Of a stretch of 64,000 bases of DNA, positions 22,063-32,968 are shown in pieces. Made by a program: the position numbers and the translations under genes. The DNA comes from Odobenus rosmarus divergens. Lineage: Eukaryota > Chordata > Mammalia > Carnivora > Odobenidae. Each line of letters begins with the position of its first letter. Position 1 is the stretch's first letter. The DNA is taken from the NCBI RefSeq assembly GCF_000321225.1, contig NW_004451527.1, forward strand, positions 99,088 to 163,087, read 5' to 3'. The notes under the pieces are model-generated. The model worked only from the letters and a program-made list of their open reading frames with translations, was not told the DNA's origin and ran no database searches.

Positions 22063-23605
22063 TAAAGACATTTTTCAGATAAATAAGCTAGGAGAATTTT
22101 TCACCAGTGATTTTTTTTTTAAAGATTTTATTTATTCATTTGAAAAACAGAGAGAGATAGTGAGAGAGAGCATGAGGGGGTGGGGGACGTGGGGAGAGAA
22201 GCAGGCCCCCCACTGAGCAGGGAGCCTGACATGGGGCTCGATCCCAGAACCGTGGGACAACCTGAGCCAAAGGCTGACGTTTAACTGACTGAGCCACCCA
22301 AGAGCCCCTCAACAGTGACTTGTACTATAAGAAATGCTAAAGGACACCTTTCCAGTTGAAGGGAAACTCAGATCTACAGAAAGAAATGAAGATCTCCAAA
22401 AATGGTAAATATATGGTGAATAAATATAGAAATACTATGCTTTTACTTCTCCTAACTTCCTTAAAAGGCAACTATTAAAAGCAAAAATAACCACAGTGTG
22501 TAAATAGATAATAAGTAAAAGTAAAAGATATAAAAACAGCACAAAGGAGTGGGTAAGTGGAATTAATCGGTTGTTAGGTTATTACATTTATGAATTGCTA
22601 AATGAGGAATAGGAAGTGGGAAGTGAGTGGTGCTACATATCGGGCGACAAATTGGAAGTGTAAAGGTGTTAAATGAGAGGCAGGAATGAGAAATGTAAAT
22701 TGTTTAGTACAAAGTGGTACAAATATTAAAGTAGACTCTAATAAGTTAAAGTAAACTCTGATAATTTAAAGATACATACTGGTAGCTGTAAAAATATTAT
22801 ACAAAGAAGTACAGCTAAAAACACCAATAAAGGATCCTAAAAAACACTCACTATCCCAAGAATGCAGTAAGAGAATAAAAACCAGAAAGATCAAATGAAA
22901 AAAAAGACAATATGGTACGCTAACACCCAACCATATAAGTAATCACATTAAATGTAAAGGGGCTAAACATTCGAATTATAAGATTGCCAGATTTGGAAAA
23001 GTAAGACCCAATCACAGGGTGTCTACAAGAGATATTTAATACATAAAGACACAAAAGTTTGGAAACAAAACAATGGGGAAAAGACATCCTATGCAGACAG
23101 CAAGCATACAAAAGCTGGTATGACTACATTAGTATCTGACCAAGAGACTTCAAGAAAAAAAAAGAGGAACATTTCATTATAATAAATGGGTCCAATCATT
23201 TAGAACACAAAACCCTAAACGTATATGCACCTATTATCAGGTCTAAAGGGACAAATCCTCATAGGTGATAGAACAAGACCAAAAAAAAAAAAAAAAAAAA
23301 TTGGTAAGGCTACAGAAAATCTGAACACTATAAACAAACTCATTCTAATGGACATTCAGACTCAACAAGTGCAGAATACACATTCATTTCAAGTTCATAT
23401 GAAATATTCACCAAAGCAGACCATATCCATAAATAAGTTTCAAAAGACTGGAATCTCAAAATTATATGCTCTGACCACAGTGCAATGAAATTAGAAACCA
23501 GTAACAAAAAGATATCTAGAAAATGCCTATATATGGAAATTATTAAATAACTAATATAACCTATAGCCAAAGAAAAAATCACAATGGACATTAAAATGTT
23601 TTCTT
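22063..23605 (+). mobile_element. Old L1M/HAL1-type LINE, right part of the split element
   Basis: Continues the element of 14,154-15,743: TAAAGACATTTTTCAGATAA, AGAAATGCTAAAGGACACCT, then AAAAGCAAAAATAACCACAG, and later ORF2-like sequence AATCACATTAAATGTAAAGG and CATTTCAAGTTCATATGAAA. It is decayed and further interrupted by an antisense SINE. The last recognisable part is near AGATATCTAGAAAATGCCTA. Confidence 0.7.
22111..22308 (-). mobile_element. CAN-SINE (antisense)
   Basis: AAAGATTTTATTTATTCATT left end and TGAGCCACCCAAGAGCCCCT head. Duplications CACCAGTGA (left) and CAACAGTGA (right). Confidence 0.92.
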
Positions 23606-23607
23606 TT

Positions 23608-23807
23608 CCTTTTTTTTCTAAGATTTTATTTATTTATTTGACAGAGAGAGCATAAACAAGGGGAGCAGCAGGGGGAAGGGGAGAAGCAGGCTGCCCCCCC
23701 CCACTCCCCACCCCCAGCAAGAAGCCGGACTTGGAGCTCCATCCCAGGACCCCGGGATCACGACCTGAGCAGAAGGCAGACACTTAACTGAGCCACCCAG
23801 GTGCCCT
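23608..23807 (-). mobile_element. CAN-SINE (antisense)
   Basis: CTAAGATTTTATTTATTTAT left end, an unusual C-rich internal run at 23,694-23,716, and GAGCCACCCAGGTGCCCTG head. AAAATGTTTTC flanks both sides. Confidence 0.92.
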
Positions 23808-23930
23808 GGAAATCAAAATGTTTTCATATTGAATGATAGTGAAAACACAATATCAAAATTTAGAGGTAACCACTAAAGTTCTAGAGAAAAAATGTACAGT
23901 TTTGAATAAATATGTTAAAATATTAAATAA

Positions 23931-24035
23931 GGGACACCTGGGTGGCTCAGTCAGTCAAGTGTCCTACTCTTGATCTCAGGGTTTTGAGTTCAAGCCCTGC
24001 ATCACTGGGCATGGAATCTACTTAAATAAACAAAT
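23931..24035 (+). mobile_element. CAN-SINE, short old subfamily
   Basis: GGGACACCTGGGTGGCTCAG head with short-form end GGGCATGGAATCTACTTAAA. A long-form copy abuts it. Confidence 0.9.
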
Positions 24036-24225
24036 GGGGCGCCTGGGTGGTGAACTTGGTTGGGCAGCTGACTCTTGGTTTCAGCTCAGGTCATGATCTT
24101 GGGGTCCTGGGATCCGGCCCTGCTTCTGGCTCCAAGCACTCAGCGCTGGGTCCCTTTGGGGTTCTCTCCCCCTCTGCCCCTGCCACTCACGCTCTAAGAT
24201 AAATAAAAATCTTATAAATAAATAT
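24036..24225 (+). mobile_element. CAN-SINE
   Basis: GGGGCGCCTGGGTGGTGAAC head and CTCTAAGATAAATAAAAATC tail. The pair recurs in the same short-then-long order seen at 15,757 and 50,026. Confidence 0.92.
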
Positions 24226-24689
24226 TAAATAAATGTTGAATAAATATAAAAGCATCCTTCATTGTCTAAATCTATCTGGCTCCTGAGTTTCAAGTAACAA
24301 GTAGAAAGATTTCCAATAGCAAGAGACGAATGGGTAGATTTATTCAAATTTATTTGCTTCCTGAATGAACATAGCTGTTTAGATACCATTTAGGGAAAAC
24401 TAGAAAACTTATAAAATATTTAAATCTGATTTTAGTAATTATATCCTAACAAAATTCTAAGAAAAATGCCTCAATTATTCCAAATTAAATCTTTATAGAG
24501 GGTGTGGTTTATATTCCAATGACTTCATGAGTATCTGCTCCTGTTATGAAAAAACATTTCAAGTAATCCCAAATGTGTAGTTGTTATTAAAACTGTAACA
24601 AAGTAGAGTGAACTTCAAATGTAACACTTAGGTAAGCATACCTACTATACCTATGCATACGAGCCCTTTGCTGTGTACCTACTACTGAC

Positions 24690-25185
24690 AAACACTCTCT
24701 CCTTAAGCAAACTTTAGTCAAGCTCCGCAGTCTTTTCAACTAGGCCTGGCCTTTCAGGTCTGTCCTTGACCCTTTTAGTCCAGTTTTAGCAAGATTCCTG
24801 CTGAGTCCAGTTTAGGGAAAGTCCCTCATCTTTGATAGTTGGTCAAATTCTACATCAGCCATGGTATCTGACCAGCCCTGATATCCGATCAAATTCCGTA
24901 TCACCCAGGCCTGTCTTCAGCAAAACTCCAGTCAAGTCGATTCAGCCAGAGTTCCCTTTACCCCGGACGTTGCCTCTTAAGTCATTTTCCATCCACTGAG
25001 CCCTCCCAGCCCCCCACCAGGCTCCTTGGCTACAATTTTCCACTCCTCCCTGTTGCAGAGTGTAGCCCAATTGCTCTCTGCTCCTGCAAAACCGCGTTGT
25101 AGTAGCGCCCCTGAATAAACTCTGCCTTACCGTCTTCAACGAGCATATGAGTAATTTTTTCTCCAACACTACGTAGCAGCTCCAT
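24690..25185 (+). mobile_element. Possible solo LTR fragment of an endogenous retrovirus
   Basis: A stretch unlike its neighbours with C-rich sequence and a polyadenylation signal, CCCTGAATAAACTCTGCCTT (25,109-25,128), followed by GT-rich sequence and a TCTCCAACA end. This arrangement is typical of retroviral LTRs. No gag, pol or env sequence accompanies it. Boundaries and family are uncertain. Confidence 0.45.
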
Positions 25186-25329
25186 ATTAGGCCCTGTTCA
25201 CGCCATTTCTAATCCTCACAATCCCCCTGCAAGACAGGTATCAGAGTTGACTGATTAGGAACCTCGGAGGCTCAAAAGGGGCGGCCGAATTGGAACCCAC
25301 GAAGCTCCAAGCAAGGCCTGTGTTTTGGG

Positions 25330-26035
25330 GAGGAGAGCTGCCAACGTTGGGGGGCTCGGGGGAGGAGGGTTTAGGGGCTGTCACAAACGCCGTGAGGTTG
25401 GGGGACTACCGGCATTTTGCGTCCCAGAGGCCGGGGCACCCACCCAGGTATCCTCCACTCTCGCTCCCCAACGCCCACAGCACCCCGGGGAGAGAGGCTC
25501 TCTTCCAGCCTCTGGGGTAAGGCAGAGAAAGCGGCCCGGTTTCGGTGCCGGTCCAGGGGCGTGGCCGGGGAGTCCAGGGTCCACAGGCTCAGGGGCGCGG
25601 AGCCAGCTCCCGGCAGCGGCGTCTCCACTACACCAGAGCCCCCTCGGCCCCGCCACCCCTCCCCCGCACCCGCCGCGTCCCCGCTCCCTCCGAAACCGTC
25701 GGGCGCGCGTCCGCCAGCCCCGCCGCTGCTCCCGGGGGCCCAGCCGAGCCCCCGCGCGGAAACTGGCGGCGTCACGCCCGATCCCGGGCGGCCGCAGCCG
25801 GGCCCGCCCAGCCCGCGCGCGCTCACCTCGGCCCGCGACGCCGACTCCGGGCGCACTTCCTGGAGGCGGGCGACTGCGCGCGCCGCGGCCGCCGCGCCGG
25901 CGTCGGCGCGGCGGGCTGGGGGCGGGGCCGGAGCTGAGGCGCGGGCTCCCATTGGCCGCCCGTGTCGCCCCGCCCCGCCCGCGTCCTCCAGGCACCGAGG
26001 CTGCTCCCGGTCGCCCGCAGCGGAAGCTTGGGTCA
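25330..26035 (-). promoter_or_regulatory. ZNF18: CpG-island promoter of ZNF18
   Basis: GC content and CpG density rise sharply here compared with the flanking AT-rich repeats. The densest part is about 25,540-25,990. There is no TATA box. An inverted CCAAT box (ATTGG at 25,951) and several CCCCGCCC-type Sp1 boxes point to minus-strand transcription toward ZNF18. Long open frames in all phases here are side effects of high GC and show no protein similarity. CpG-island promoters are often bidirectional, but no plus-strand gene is visible to the right. Confidence 0.85.
25827..25890 (-). other. ZNF18: Probable ZNF18 non-coding first exon (5' end approximate)
   Basis: Inside the CpG island the minus strand has a strong donor, GCCGAG|GTGAGC, whose last exonic base is 25,827. 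A CCAAT box lies upstream on the same strand at 25,955-25,951, with GC boxes at about 25,968-25,980. This puts transcription start roughly 60-80 nt further on, near 25,890. Exon 1 is then a short GC-rich untranslated exon spliced to the SCAN exon. The 5' boundary is an estimate, and other donors in the island could be used. Confidence 0.55.
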
Positions 26036-26039
26036 TTCA

Positions 26040-27412
26040 TTCCAGATTGGTGCATTTGCTCCTTCGCTTGTCACCAAGCGGTCTGTTAGTGAGCCCCTCC
26101 TCTGGGCCAGGCACTGGGCCAAGCGCTGCGACGGTCCACCAAGATAATCCCCTTGTGTGTCGCAGACCCTGCGTCAGCCCCACACCTTGGCGACTCTGCC
26201 AGTACCCCAGGTGCTCGGGCGGGGCGTCTGCTCGCTGCCCTTCCCCCCCTTTTTGGCCTCCCTGCAGCATTTGATTTACCCCGACCTCTCTCTGTCTTGC
26301 TGCTCCAACTCACACCAACTCCTCATTTCCTTAGCGCTTTCTTTCCACCTCCTTGTGTTGGAATTCAGCGAGGTGCTAGCTAACCTGTCCCACCTTCGCC
26401 TCCCTTCTGTCTGTCTGTCTTCCTCCTTCTGCCTCCCCCAGACTCTCTGCTTCAACATATTTGTCATCCTCCCTCCCCTCCGCCTTCCCTTTCCCGCAGG
26501 CCAGAAGTCGAGAAGTGCTATGATTTTGCCTCGTCTCTCCACCTCCCCCCTCTCTATTCTCCACCTGTCTCTTTTCCACATCCATGCTGCCCTCGGGGGC
26601 AACAGTCGTTTTGTGATACTAAGCAGCGTTGGTACAAGTATCGGGTACAAATTTGCAAGACCGGACTCCTGTGTGTATCCTATGTGTGTTCAGTCTTGGG
26701 CTATTGGCGAACTGGGGAGCATTCAGAAACGGAGTTGCAGTGTGGTGAGCTGCCCTGGCCCACGTTTAGAGAAATTGGAGACATCTCGTCTGAAGAAATA
26801 AGGCTTTGGAAGAGGGACGAGGTGTGAATCATGCTATCTTTACAAATCTGAGAAACCAACCAGTGGAAAAGGGGATTTAACATGTTCTTCTAGGTCCCAG
26901 GGCCTGAACAAGACCCAGCGTGTGAAAACTGTCTCAGCTTAACCCAAGTGGAAATTTCTAACGTGGACTTGTCTAACAATGCTACTTTATGAGTTTCTGA
27001 AGCAGCAGGGTAGCAATTTATTAGGAACATTTTAAAAGGATGCCTGCAGTGGCTGTTTCTCCTGACACAAAGGGCTTTGCTTCTAAGAAAGTCAAGAGAC
27101 TTTGGAAAGGAAGATGATGAGTTTTTATCTTCCAACGTTTTAGCTTTTAGTTGATCAATACCCAAGGAAGATAATAATTCAAAACCTTTAGTTGGGTCAC
27201 AGATAGTGTGTGACTCTGATGGAAGCTATAAATCTTTTCCCAAGGAAAATGCACATACACATCTACAACATTTTTAGGGCATTCACAGAGCTCTGAAGCC
27301 CATTCTCAGAACCCGTGAAGCTCAGGGTGAGAACTCTAACCTTGGTAGATGGCTTCTGACATGGAATTGACACTTAGTAGTTTAATAATTTCTTTATAAA
27401 CTGGCAACTTGA
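26040..27412. other. Sequence upstream of the ZNF18 promoter, unassigned
   Basis: The left part (26,040-26,600) is CT-rich on the plus strand with long open frames caused by composition. No exon, domain or clear repeat is recognised, and no divergent transcript is evident from sequence. Confidence 0.4.
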
Positions 27413-27614
27413 GGGGTACCTGGGTGGCTTAGTCGGTTAAGCATCTGCCTTCGGCTCAGGTCATGATCACGGGGTCCTGGGATTGAGTCCCACATCGGGC
27501 TCCCTGCTCAGCGGGGAGTCTGCTTCTCCCTTTCCTCTGACCATCCCCCCTGCTCATGCTGTCTCTTTCTTTCTCTCTCAAATGAATAAATAAAAAATCT
27601 TAAAAAAAAAATAG
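27413..27614 (+). mobile_element. CAN-SINE, first of a tandem pair
   Basis: GGGGTACCTGGGTGGCTTAG head and CTCTCAAATGAATAAATAAA tail. ATAAACTGGCA precedes it and recurs after the second copy. Confidence 0.93.
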
Positions 27615-27800
27615 GGGCTCCTGGGTGGCTCAGTTTTGTGGGCGTCTGCCTTCGGCTCAGGTTATGATCTCGGGGTCCTGGGATGGAACCCCATGTCCAG
27701 CTTTCTGTTCAGCGGGGAGCCTGTTTCTCCCTCTCCCTCTTCCTCTGTGCTCACTCTCTCTCTCAAATAAATAAAACCTTAAAAAAATAAAAAATAAAAA
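27615..27800 (+). mobile_element. CAN-SINE, second of a tandem pair
   Basis: GGGGCTCCTGGGTGGCTCAG head and CTCAAATAAATAAAACCTTA tail, directly after the A tail of the previous copy. Confidence 0.92.
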
Positions 27801-27924
27801 TAAACTGGCACATGAAATTTCCCTTCTTTCTGAACAGACTGAACAACTAAAAAATATATTTTGAAAGTCGAGAGATATCTATCTCAGTCTAGGAAGTGAT
27901 GGAAATATATCATCTCTTTCCATT

Positions 27925-28730
27925 CATTTATTCACTCACTCATTCAGTAAATATTTATCAGATGCCTCCCATGCCCAACACTGTTCCAACAGCTGGTGAT
28001 ACAACAGTGAACTGAACAGATAAGGTTCCTGCCCTCAGAGGATTTATGTTTTGTGAAAGAGTTGGCCAATAAATAGATACACAAATAATAGTAAGTATGT
28101 TGGATAATGATAAGTGTTGTGGAGAAAATTAAATCAAGGTGTGAGGGATGGACAGTGTTAGGGGATGGAGTGTAGTTTAATAGGATGATCAGGGAAGAGC
28201 TAACTGATAAAATGACTCAGAACCCAGAACTTCTGAGTGAAGGAGCAAAGCTTGTGGGTATCTGGAGAATCTTTCCAGACACAGGAAATGACAAATGCCC
28301 AAGTCCTGAGACAACGAGTGAAAATAAGAGAAGATGTATGAGGAGTGAGTCCTGGGACACATCAACATGTTAGGGTCAAGGACATAAGGAGGATCCATCA
28401 ATGGAGAAAGAGATCAAGGGGCACTGAGATAGGAGGAAAACAAAGACAGACTGATGTTCTGGAGCCCAACTACAAAATGTTCAAAAAAAGAGAAGGAGGC
28501 AGTAATCAACTGGATCAAAAGCTAGTGATCAAAGGTATGATGAGGACTGAGAATTGACCATTGGTTTCGGCAACAGGGGAATCACTGGTGACCTTAGCAA
28601 GAGTAGCAGAGAAGGGAGAAAGCCTGAATGGAACACTTCAATAGAGAAAAATTGGAGCAACAAATAGAGACAAGTCATTCAAGAAGTTTTGCTATAAAGG
28701 GAAATAGCAAAACGAGACAAATTAGGAGGT
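27925..28730 (-). mobile_element. Antisense L2 (CR1-clade LINE) fragment
   Basis: Reads CATTCATTTATTCACTCACT, then AAATATTTATCAGATGCCTC and GGTGATACAACAGTGAACTG, the inverse of the L2 3' end. It continues into inverse ORF2 (TGATGAGGACTGAGAATTGA, then AAGTTTTGCTATAAAGGGAA). It is ancient and shared by all mammals, with no open frame left. Confidence 0.8.
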
Positions 28731-29070
28731 ATTACAGCATGATTATATGCTGAGTGGAATGATCCAGCAGGGAGGACAAACTTGAAAGGCATGGGAGGGA
28801 AGAAATAACTGCGGAACAGTATCTTTGAGCAGAGGAGAGGTTGATCCTCGAGTAACAAAACTCCAGGGTACTCCAATCTAGGCCACGTGGGGCACCCACA
28901 GAAAACACTCTTCATGGAAGAGAAGCTTAAAGTCAAAAATTATAAGCTGCACCAGAAACAATCCATCAAAAGGGGCAGTTGCCAATTATTTCTTTAAATG
29001 AGAGAAATTGTGCCCCGCAAATAAGAGATAATAGAACAATTTGAGATTTTTTTAAAGATTTTTTATTATT

Positions 29071-29250
29071 TGTTAAAGATTTTATTTATTTATTTGAGTA
29101 GAGAGCACAAGACGGGGGAGCAGCAGAGGGAGAGGAAGAAGCAGGTTCCCCACTGAGCAGGGAGCCTGATGAGGAGTCAATCCCAGGACCCTGAGATCAT
29201 GACCTGAGCTGAAGGCAGGCACTTAACCGACTGAGCCACCCAGGCAGCCC
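29071..29250 (-). mobile_element. CAN-SINE (antisense), first of an antisense pair
   Basis: TTAAAGATTTTATTTATTTA left end and GAGCCACCCAGGCAGCCC head. Confidence 0.92.
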
Positions 29251-29362
29251 AAGATTTTTTTTTATTAGTTTTAAGTAATCTCTACACCCAATGTGGGGCT
29301 CGAACTTACAACCCCGAGATCAAGAGTCTCATGCTGCACCAACTGAGCCAGGCAGGTGCCCC
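29251..29362 (-). mobile_element. CAN-SINE, short old subfamily (antisense)
   Basis: Short form: TAAGTAATCTCTACACCCAA, GTGGGGCTCGAACTTACAAC and ACTGAGCCAGGCAGGTGCCC. Confidence 0.9.
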
Positions 29363-29382
29363 AATCTGAAAGAGAGATTTTT

Positions 29383-29443
29383 TTTTTTTAATAATTTTTT
29401 TATTGTTATGTTAACCACCATACATTACATCATTAGTTTTTGA
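29383..29443 (-). mobile_element. Very short L1 3' end insertion (61 bp, antisense)
   Basis: TTATTGTTATGTTAACCACC followed by ACATTACATCATTAGTTTTT, the last about 60 bp of a carnivore L1. Flanked by CTGAAAGAGAGATTTTT (29,366-29,382) and TTGAAAGAGAGATTTTT (29,444-29,460). It is a genuine but extremely truncated insertion. Confidence 0.9.
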
Positions 29444-29699
29444 TTGAAAGAGAGATTTTTAAGAAAGTATTCTGGATTGTTCAAAGAGAAAAAGAAGTTG
29501 AAACCATAAAAAAAAAAAAATGAAGAGCATTATGGAAAGAAAAGAGAGAAGGAAGGATACAACAAAATGAAACCGCAGAGCCAATTATGTTTTTTACAAA
29601 CTAAAAAATATTCGCTTTGAAATTAAAAAGTCCAGTCCTCATGACAGCAGACACAGCAAATATCCTTGCTCCTGAAACCACCGTAGAAACGTAAAGATG

Positions 29700-29905
29700 G
29701 GACGCCTAGGTGGTTCGGGGGGTTAAGCATCTGCCTTCAGCTCAGGTCATGATCCCAGGGTCCTGGGATCGAGTCCCGAGTCAGGGTCCTTGCTCAGCAA
29801 AGAACCTGCTTCTCCCTCTGCTTGCCGCTCCCCCTGCTTGTGCTGACTCTCACTTTCTCTCTCTCTGACAAATAAATTTAAAAAAAATCTTAAAAAAAAA
29901 AAAAA
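29700..29905 (+). mobile_element. CAN-SINE
   Basis: GGACGCCTAGGTGGTTCGGG head. Flanks CGTAAAGATGG (left) and CCTAAAGATGG (right). Confidence 0.94.
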
Positions 29906-29929
29906 CAAACCTAAAGATGGATGGAAATT

Positions 29930-30325
29930 AAGATGAACACACTAGGGCTTCAGCAAGGCTTAACTTCAAACTGAACACGTTTCTCTCTTCCTCACTCTTG
30001 AAGCACCCTCCACACACTTGTTTTTCTGTAGACTCCTTTGTTCCAGGAACTCGGTATCGATATTGACATCTCGCTGACCTCGATGTATACTTAGTAACGA
30101 GATTCTGATGGCAGGTGGCAGCGCTGGTCATGAGACCACCTTGAAGACGTGACACTTGGCTAGCAGCACGTTCCAGATTCCCATGGAAACCACCCAGATC
30201 CTGTACTTTCTTATAAAACCCCTCAGCCTTTTACCCCGGGCATTAGCCTGCTGCAGCCCTCCTGTGCCTGGCAAAGTAATAAATTTTCTTCCTTCTTTCC
30301 ATCCAAACTGTCTTCATGTTACATA
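29930..30325 (+). mobile_element. Probable ERV LTR
   Basis: A TATA-like TCTTATAAAACCCCTCAGCC at about 30,210 is followed about 65 bp on by a polyadenylation signal, AAGTAATAAATTTTCTTCCT. This promoter, R region and poly-A order is that of a gammaretrovirus-like LTR. No internal retroviral genes lie on either side, so it would be a solo LTR. Exact ends and family were not determined. Confidence 0.55.
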
Positions 30326-30364
30326 TTTCAGCTCCCGAGAACAGAGGCTGGTTTTCAACAACAC

Positions 30365-30470
30365 TCCCACTGTAGAAATAAGGAAACTGAGATCTGTAGG
30401 GGTCCGTGCCTAACTCAAAGCCACAAAGACATTCAGTTGCTGACCCTAAATTTAAACTTTTTTCTGACTC
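30365..30470 (-). repeat. MIR fragment (antisense)
   Basis: AAATAAGGAAACTGAGATCT, then GCCTAACTCAAAGCCACAAA, an inverse MIR core. Confidence 0.55.
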
Positions 30471-31082
30471 CAAATTTCATGGTTTTGCACCTCTTTGCTG
30501 CACGGTGCCCCAGGATAGAGCGGGGCAGCCAAGACACATTGCTCAGAGAGATCATGTAAGCTTTGGAAGTATTATGGGAGATTTCTTAGGAGAAAAATTG
30601 ATGATGAATTTAAGAATGAAGTTAAATTGCGTGAAATTACAGTGGGTCGGATCAGTTATCTCATTAACAAATCACTGAAACCTAGGAACAAAGATTTGAG
30701 AAGGGATGTTGACTTCAGCGGGGTGGGGGAGATTCAGATTGACTCCAGTTTAAGGAAGTAGAGAGTACCAGCAGAGGCTGTGTGGAAATGCTGACCACAT
30801 AGACTGAGCAAGGAGGGCAGGCTGGAACAGAAACCAGTCTCAATACTCTTCCTGTGACATCAAGATGTGGTTTGTAACCTGCTGACTTCATTGAAGCAAA
30901 CCGTGATTTTAATTCACGGCAAATGGAAGCCGCATTGTCTTTGATGGGCTATTTAGAGAGTATTTAACAAAATGCTGTTGTAGTTTTTTTTTTTCTGGTG
31001 AGAAGTTCTAGCATATCACTTGTGTTATGGGGGTGTGTGTCCTGAAGGAGGTCTTTAAGATGCTCAAGAAGGTTCAGGTGGG
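30471..31082. other. Intergenic, unassigned
   Basis: No gene or named repeat recognised. Confidence 0.4.
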
Positions 31083-31097
31083 GCTGAGAGAGGATTT

Positions 31098-31289
31098 TTT
31101 TTTTTTTTTAGATTTTATTTATTTATTTGAGAGAGAGAGAATGAGAGATAGCACGAGAGGGAAGAGGGTCAGAGGGAGAAGCAGACTCCCCGCTGAGCAG
31201 GGAGCCCGATGCGGGACTCGATCCCGGGACTCCAGGATCATGACCTGAGCCGAAGGCAGTCGCCTAACCAACTGCGCCACCCAGGTGCC
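31098..31289 (-). mobile_element. CAN-SINE (antisense)
   Basis: TTAGATTTTATTTATTTATT left end and GCGCCACCCAGGTGCCCTG head. Duplication CTGAGAGAGGATTT on both sides. The body is closely similar to the copy at 13,833. Confidence 0.94.
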
Positions 31290-31839
31290 CTGAGAGAGGA
31301 TTTCTTATGTGTTTACAGGTGACACAAGGGACCACAGACCTGACTGGAGAAATTGGAGTCCTTCTAAAAAAAAAAAAAAAATCTGTGGATAAATCCTGAT
31401 GCTTCTCTAACCAAACCAAATTCCTGAGGACATAAAATGTCTTTAGACAAGGGGTTCTCAGTCTGAGGCTTCAGGATTTCAATGAACAAATCCCTCCCCC
31501 TTTAGTGCAGGTGTTTGTAGGTATAGGAATTTTTCTGGAGACTTCCTCAAATGGATCTATGATTTTTTTTTAAGTATAAAAAGTCATTGCATGCTTAAGT
31601 AGATGCCTTGAAAGATCTAAACCCATGGAGCCAGAGAGATGAGAAAGAAACTCAGCTCCACGATTATTAAATAAAATGGACTGAACTGTCCCCTCATTTG
31701 TCATATGCTGAGCAGACTTGGGTCACAGTATGGGAGGTACCCTGAGGGAAGAGAAGGTCCATGCCATGAGGCACCACCCAGGTGCCCTAGAAATATACAT
31801 TTATATCCACTATCATTGATGATGAATGTCACCTTAACT

Positions 31840-32135
31840 ATATATGTATGTATATTTGTATATAATGTATATATTTATATATACAAAAATATGTCTACTT
31901 ATATGTGCTGTATGAAAGTATATATATGCATGTGTATATATGTACAATTACACTGGTAAATACAAGTATATATATTCTATGTAAATATGTATGTATATGT
32001 GACAGTGTATATATACAGATTATTAAATATATACAAATTATAAATATATAGAGATTATGTAATATAGATTATATATAGAGAGAAAGAGATTATATACATA
32101 TAGATTATATATATAATATATCCAGAAAAAAATAT
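31840..32135. repeat. TA/TATG-rich low-complexity tract
   Basis: About 300 bp of degenerate TATATA, TATG and TATAGAT units, for example ATATGTATGTATATTTGTAT. Such tracts vary in length and may form hairpins. No gene is present. Confidence 0.9.
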
Positions 32136-32218
32136 ATCCAGAACATGAAGATTATTTTTCAGCAATGTTTAAGGCCATACAATATCCTATCAAGTACTAA
32201 GTCTAGTGAAAAATGTTT

Positions 32219-32403
32219 GGGGGCACCAGGGTGGCTCAGTCAGTTGAACATCTGCCTTTGGCTCAGGTCATGGTCCCAGGGTTCTGGGATCGAGCCCCAT
32301 GTCGGGCTCGCTGCTCAGTGGGGAGCCTGGTTCTCCCTCTCCTCCGCTTGTGTTCTCTCTCTCTCTCAAATAAATAAATAAAATCTTTAAAAAAAAGAAA
32401 AGA
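32219..32403 (+). mobile_element. CAN-SINE
   Basis: GGGGGCACCAGGGTGGCTCA head. Flanks AAAAATGTTTGG on both sides (right copy at about 32,403-32,414). Confidence 0.94.
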
Positions 32404-32529
32404 AAAATGTTTGGTATCCTCTTATCAGGTCCTAATGAATGAAAATCAATACACAAAAATGTCCCATATAAAAAGTTTTAGTGCTATTCATTTTAAGCTT
32501 GCAGGTTAACATAATTAAGATGCAGAGAG

Positions 32530-32719
32530 AGCGCCTGGGTGGCTCAGTCGGTTAAGTGCCTGCCTTTGGCTCAGGTCATGATCCCAGGGTCCTGGGATCA
32601 AGCCCCACATCGGCTCCCAGCTCATCGGGGAGCCTGCTTCTCTCTCTCCCTTGGCCACTCCCTCTGCTTGTGCTCTCCCACTCTCTTTCTTAAATAAATG
32701 AATAAAATCTTTTAAAAAA
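32530..32719 (+). mobile_element. CAN-SINE
   Basis: AGCGCCTGGGTGGCTCAGTC head and TTAAATAAATGAATAAAATC tail. Confidence 0.93.
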
Positions 32720-32731
32720 TTGCAAGGTATT

Positions 32732-32906
32732 GGGGCACCTGGGTGACTCAATTCGTTAAGCGTACATGAGCTTTGCTTAAGCTATCATGAGCGATAGCTT
32801 AAGGTTGGGAAATTAAGCCCTGCAGCAGTCTCCATGATCAGCTTGGGGTCTGCCTGAGATTTTCTCTCTCCCTCTCCCTCTACCCTCCTCTCACTCACCC
32901 TCACTC

Positions 32907-32953
<47 letters not shown>

Positions 32954-32968
32954 AATCTTTTTAAAAAA
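32732..32968 (+). mobile_element. CAN-SINE with expanded AAAT tail
   Basis: GGGGCACCTGGGTGACTCAA head. The tail at about 32,908-32,955 is roughly 12 copies of AAAT, a tetranucleotide microsatellite likely to vary in length. Confidence 0.92.

Noticed and set aside
25325..26274. Long overlapping open frames (up to 285 codons) on both strands at 25.3-26.3 kb
   Set aside because: They lie in a CpG island where stops are rare, occur in all frames, are Pro/Arg/Ala/Gly-rich and resemble no protein family.
24690..30325. The two LTR-like segments as ends of one provirus
   Set aside because: They differ in sequence and no gag, pol or env relic lies between them; instead there are the ZNF18 promoter, SINEs and an L2.
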